Position numbers and translations under genes: made by a program. The notes beneath the pieces are model-generated. The model made no database searches. It was given only the letters and a program-made list of their open reading frames with translations, and was not told the DNA's origin. Shown here piece by piece: positions 13,801 to 14,131 of a stretch of DNA of 14,131 nt (within the stretch, counting starts at the first letter, position 1; each line of letters opens with the position of its first letter). Source of the stretch: Bacillota bacterium (GTDB lineage: Bacteria; Bacillota; Peptococcia; Peptococcales; Peptococcaceae); assembly GCA_023443145.1 (NCBI GenBank), contig JAEZVS010000135.1, positions 1-14,131 of the forward strand. Direction: 5' to 3'.

Positions 13801-14131
13801 TTACAGTCCCAAAATATCTTCAATATCGGCCAAGAGGGCTTTTACATCATCTAAGGTGATTTCTCCCATATGGGCGATGCGGAAGGTTTTTTCTTTTAAA
13901 TCACCATAGCCGTTGGCCAAAGTTTTGCCTCGTTTGGCCAGCTCGGTGTTGAGATCGGCCACCGAAATGCCCCGAGTGTTGGCCACAACCGTTAAAGTAT
14001 CGGCCATGTGGTTTTTTTCAGGGAAGATATCAAAATACTTCTCAGCCCAGGCGCGGGTATGGGCAGCCATCTCCTGATGACGGGCAAAGCGGGCGTCCAA
14101 ACCTTCGGCCAACATGCGCTCCAGTTGTTTG
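13801..14131 (-). CDS. Class V aminotransferase, C-terminal part (probable phosphoserine aminotransferase)
   Basis: The C-terminal 109 residues are visible; the gene continues past the right edge, so the PLP-lysine is not seen. The ending LANGYGDLKEKTFRIAHMGE followed by a helix ending in ILGL matches the alanine-glyoxylate/serine-pyruvate type of class V aminotransferase. In Clostridia and archaea this type often serves as phosphoserine aminotransferase beside serA. In that role it would convert 3-phosphohydroxypyruvate plus glutamate to phosphoserine, directly after the SerA step. The substrate is inferred from the 11-base spacing to serA, not from residues in view. It is different from the classical SerC sequence group, so I leave the symbol blank. 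Confidence 0.83.
   Translation of the reverse strand, partial: KQLERMLAEGLDARFARHQEMAAHTRAWAEKYFDIFPEKNHMADTLTVVANTRGISVADLNTELAKRGKTLANGYGDLKEKTFRIAHMGEITLDDVKALLADIEDILGL

Overview
The window reads as chromosomal DNA of a low-to-mid GC Bacillota, most likely an anaerobic Clostridia-type organism. The indicators are strong AGGAGG-type ribosome sites, an ECF vitamin S component, a clostridial-style M16C peptidase next to tex, an SLH-anchored D-Ala-D-Ala carboxypeptidase, and a short 3-phosphoglycerate dehydrogenase next to a class V aminotransferase. No genus can be fixed from the sequence alone. There are no rRNA or tRNA genes, CRISPR arrays, insertion sequences or prophage genes.

Left part (1-3689): the tail of an unidentified plus-strand gene runs into a strong terminator. 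Next is a minus-strand folT-like ECF S component with two hairpins behind its stop codon. A gene-free stretch of about 560 bases follows, ending in a structured leader upstream of a LysR regulator. That regulator carries a frameshift near its C-terminus: an extra GA in a (GA)4 tract cuts off the last ~43 residues, which are still encoded in the next frame. It converges on a minus-strand SLC13/DASS-type anion permease, and the two share a bidirectional terminator.

Middle (3690-5034): back-to-back promoters separate the permease from a small unknown basic protein of 104 aa. That protein converges on a previously easy-to-miss 98-residue three-helix membrane protein, whose frame is broken at an A6 run (slippage, decay or sequencing error). 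A 370-base spacer carries a good promoter and an operator-like TGACAG/CTGTCA array in front of the next operon.

Right part (5035-14131): an M16C presequence-protease-like metallopeptidase and Tex overlap by ATGA and form a two-gene operon ended by a strong terminator. The peroxide-stress protein YaaA lies convergent to it and divergent from an exported penicillin-binding-protein-5-type carboxypeptidase with three SLH repeats, in which the KTG motif reads KPG. The window closes with a minus-strand serine-biosynthesis pair: the C-terminal part of a class V aminotransferase, then serA.

Most of the region is ordinary housekeeping content. The best leads for something unusual are the A6 frameshift in the small membrane gene, the broken LysR, the structured lysR leader with a minus-strand terminator, and the KPG active site. 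I see no convincing multi-gene novel system.
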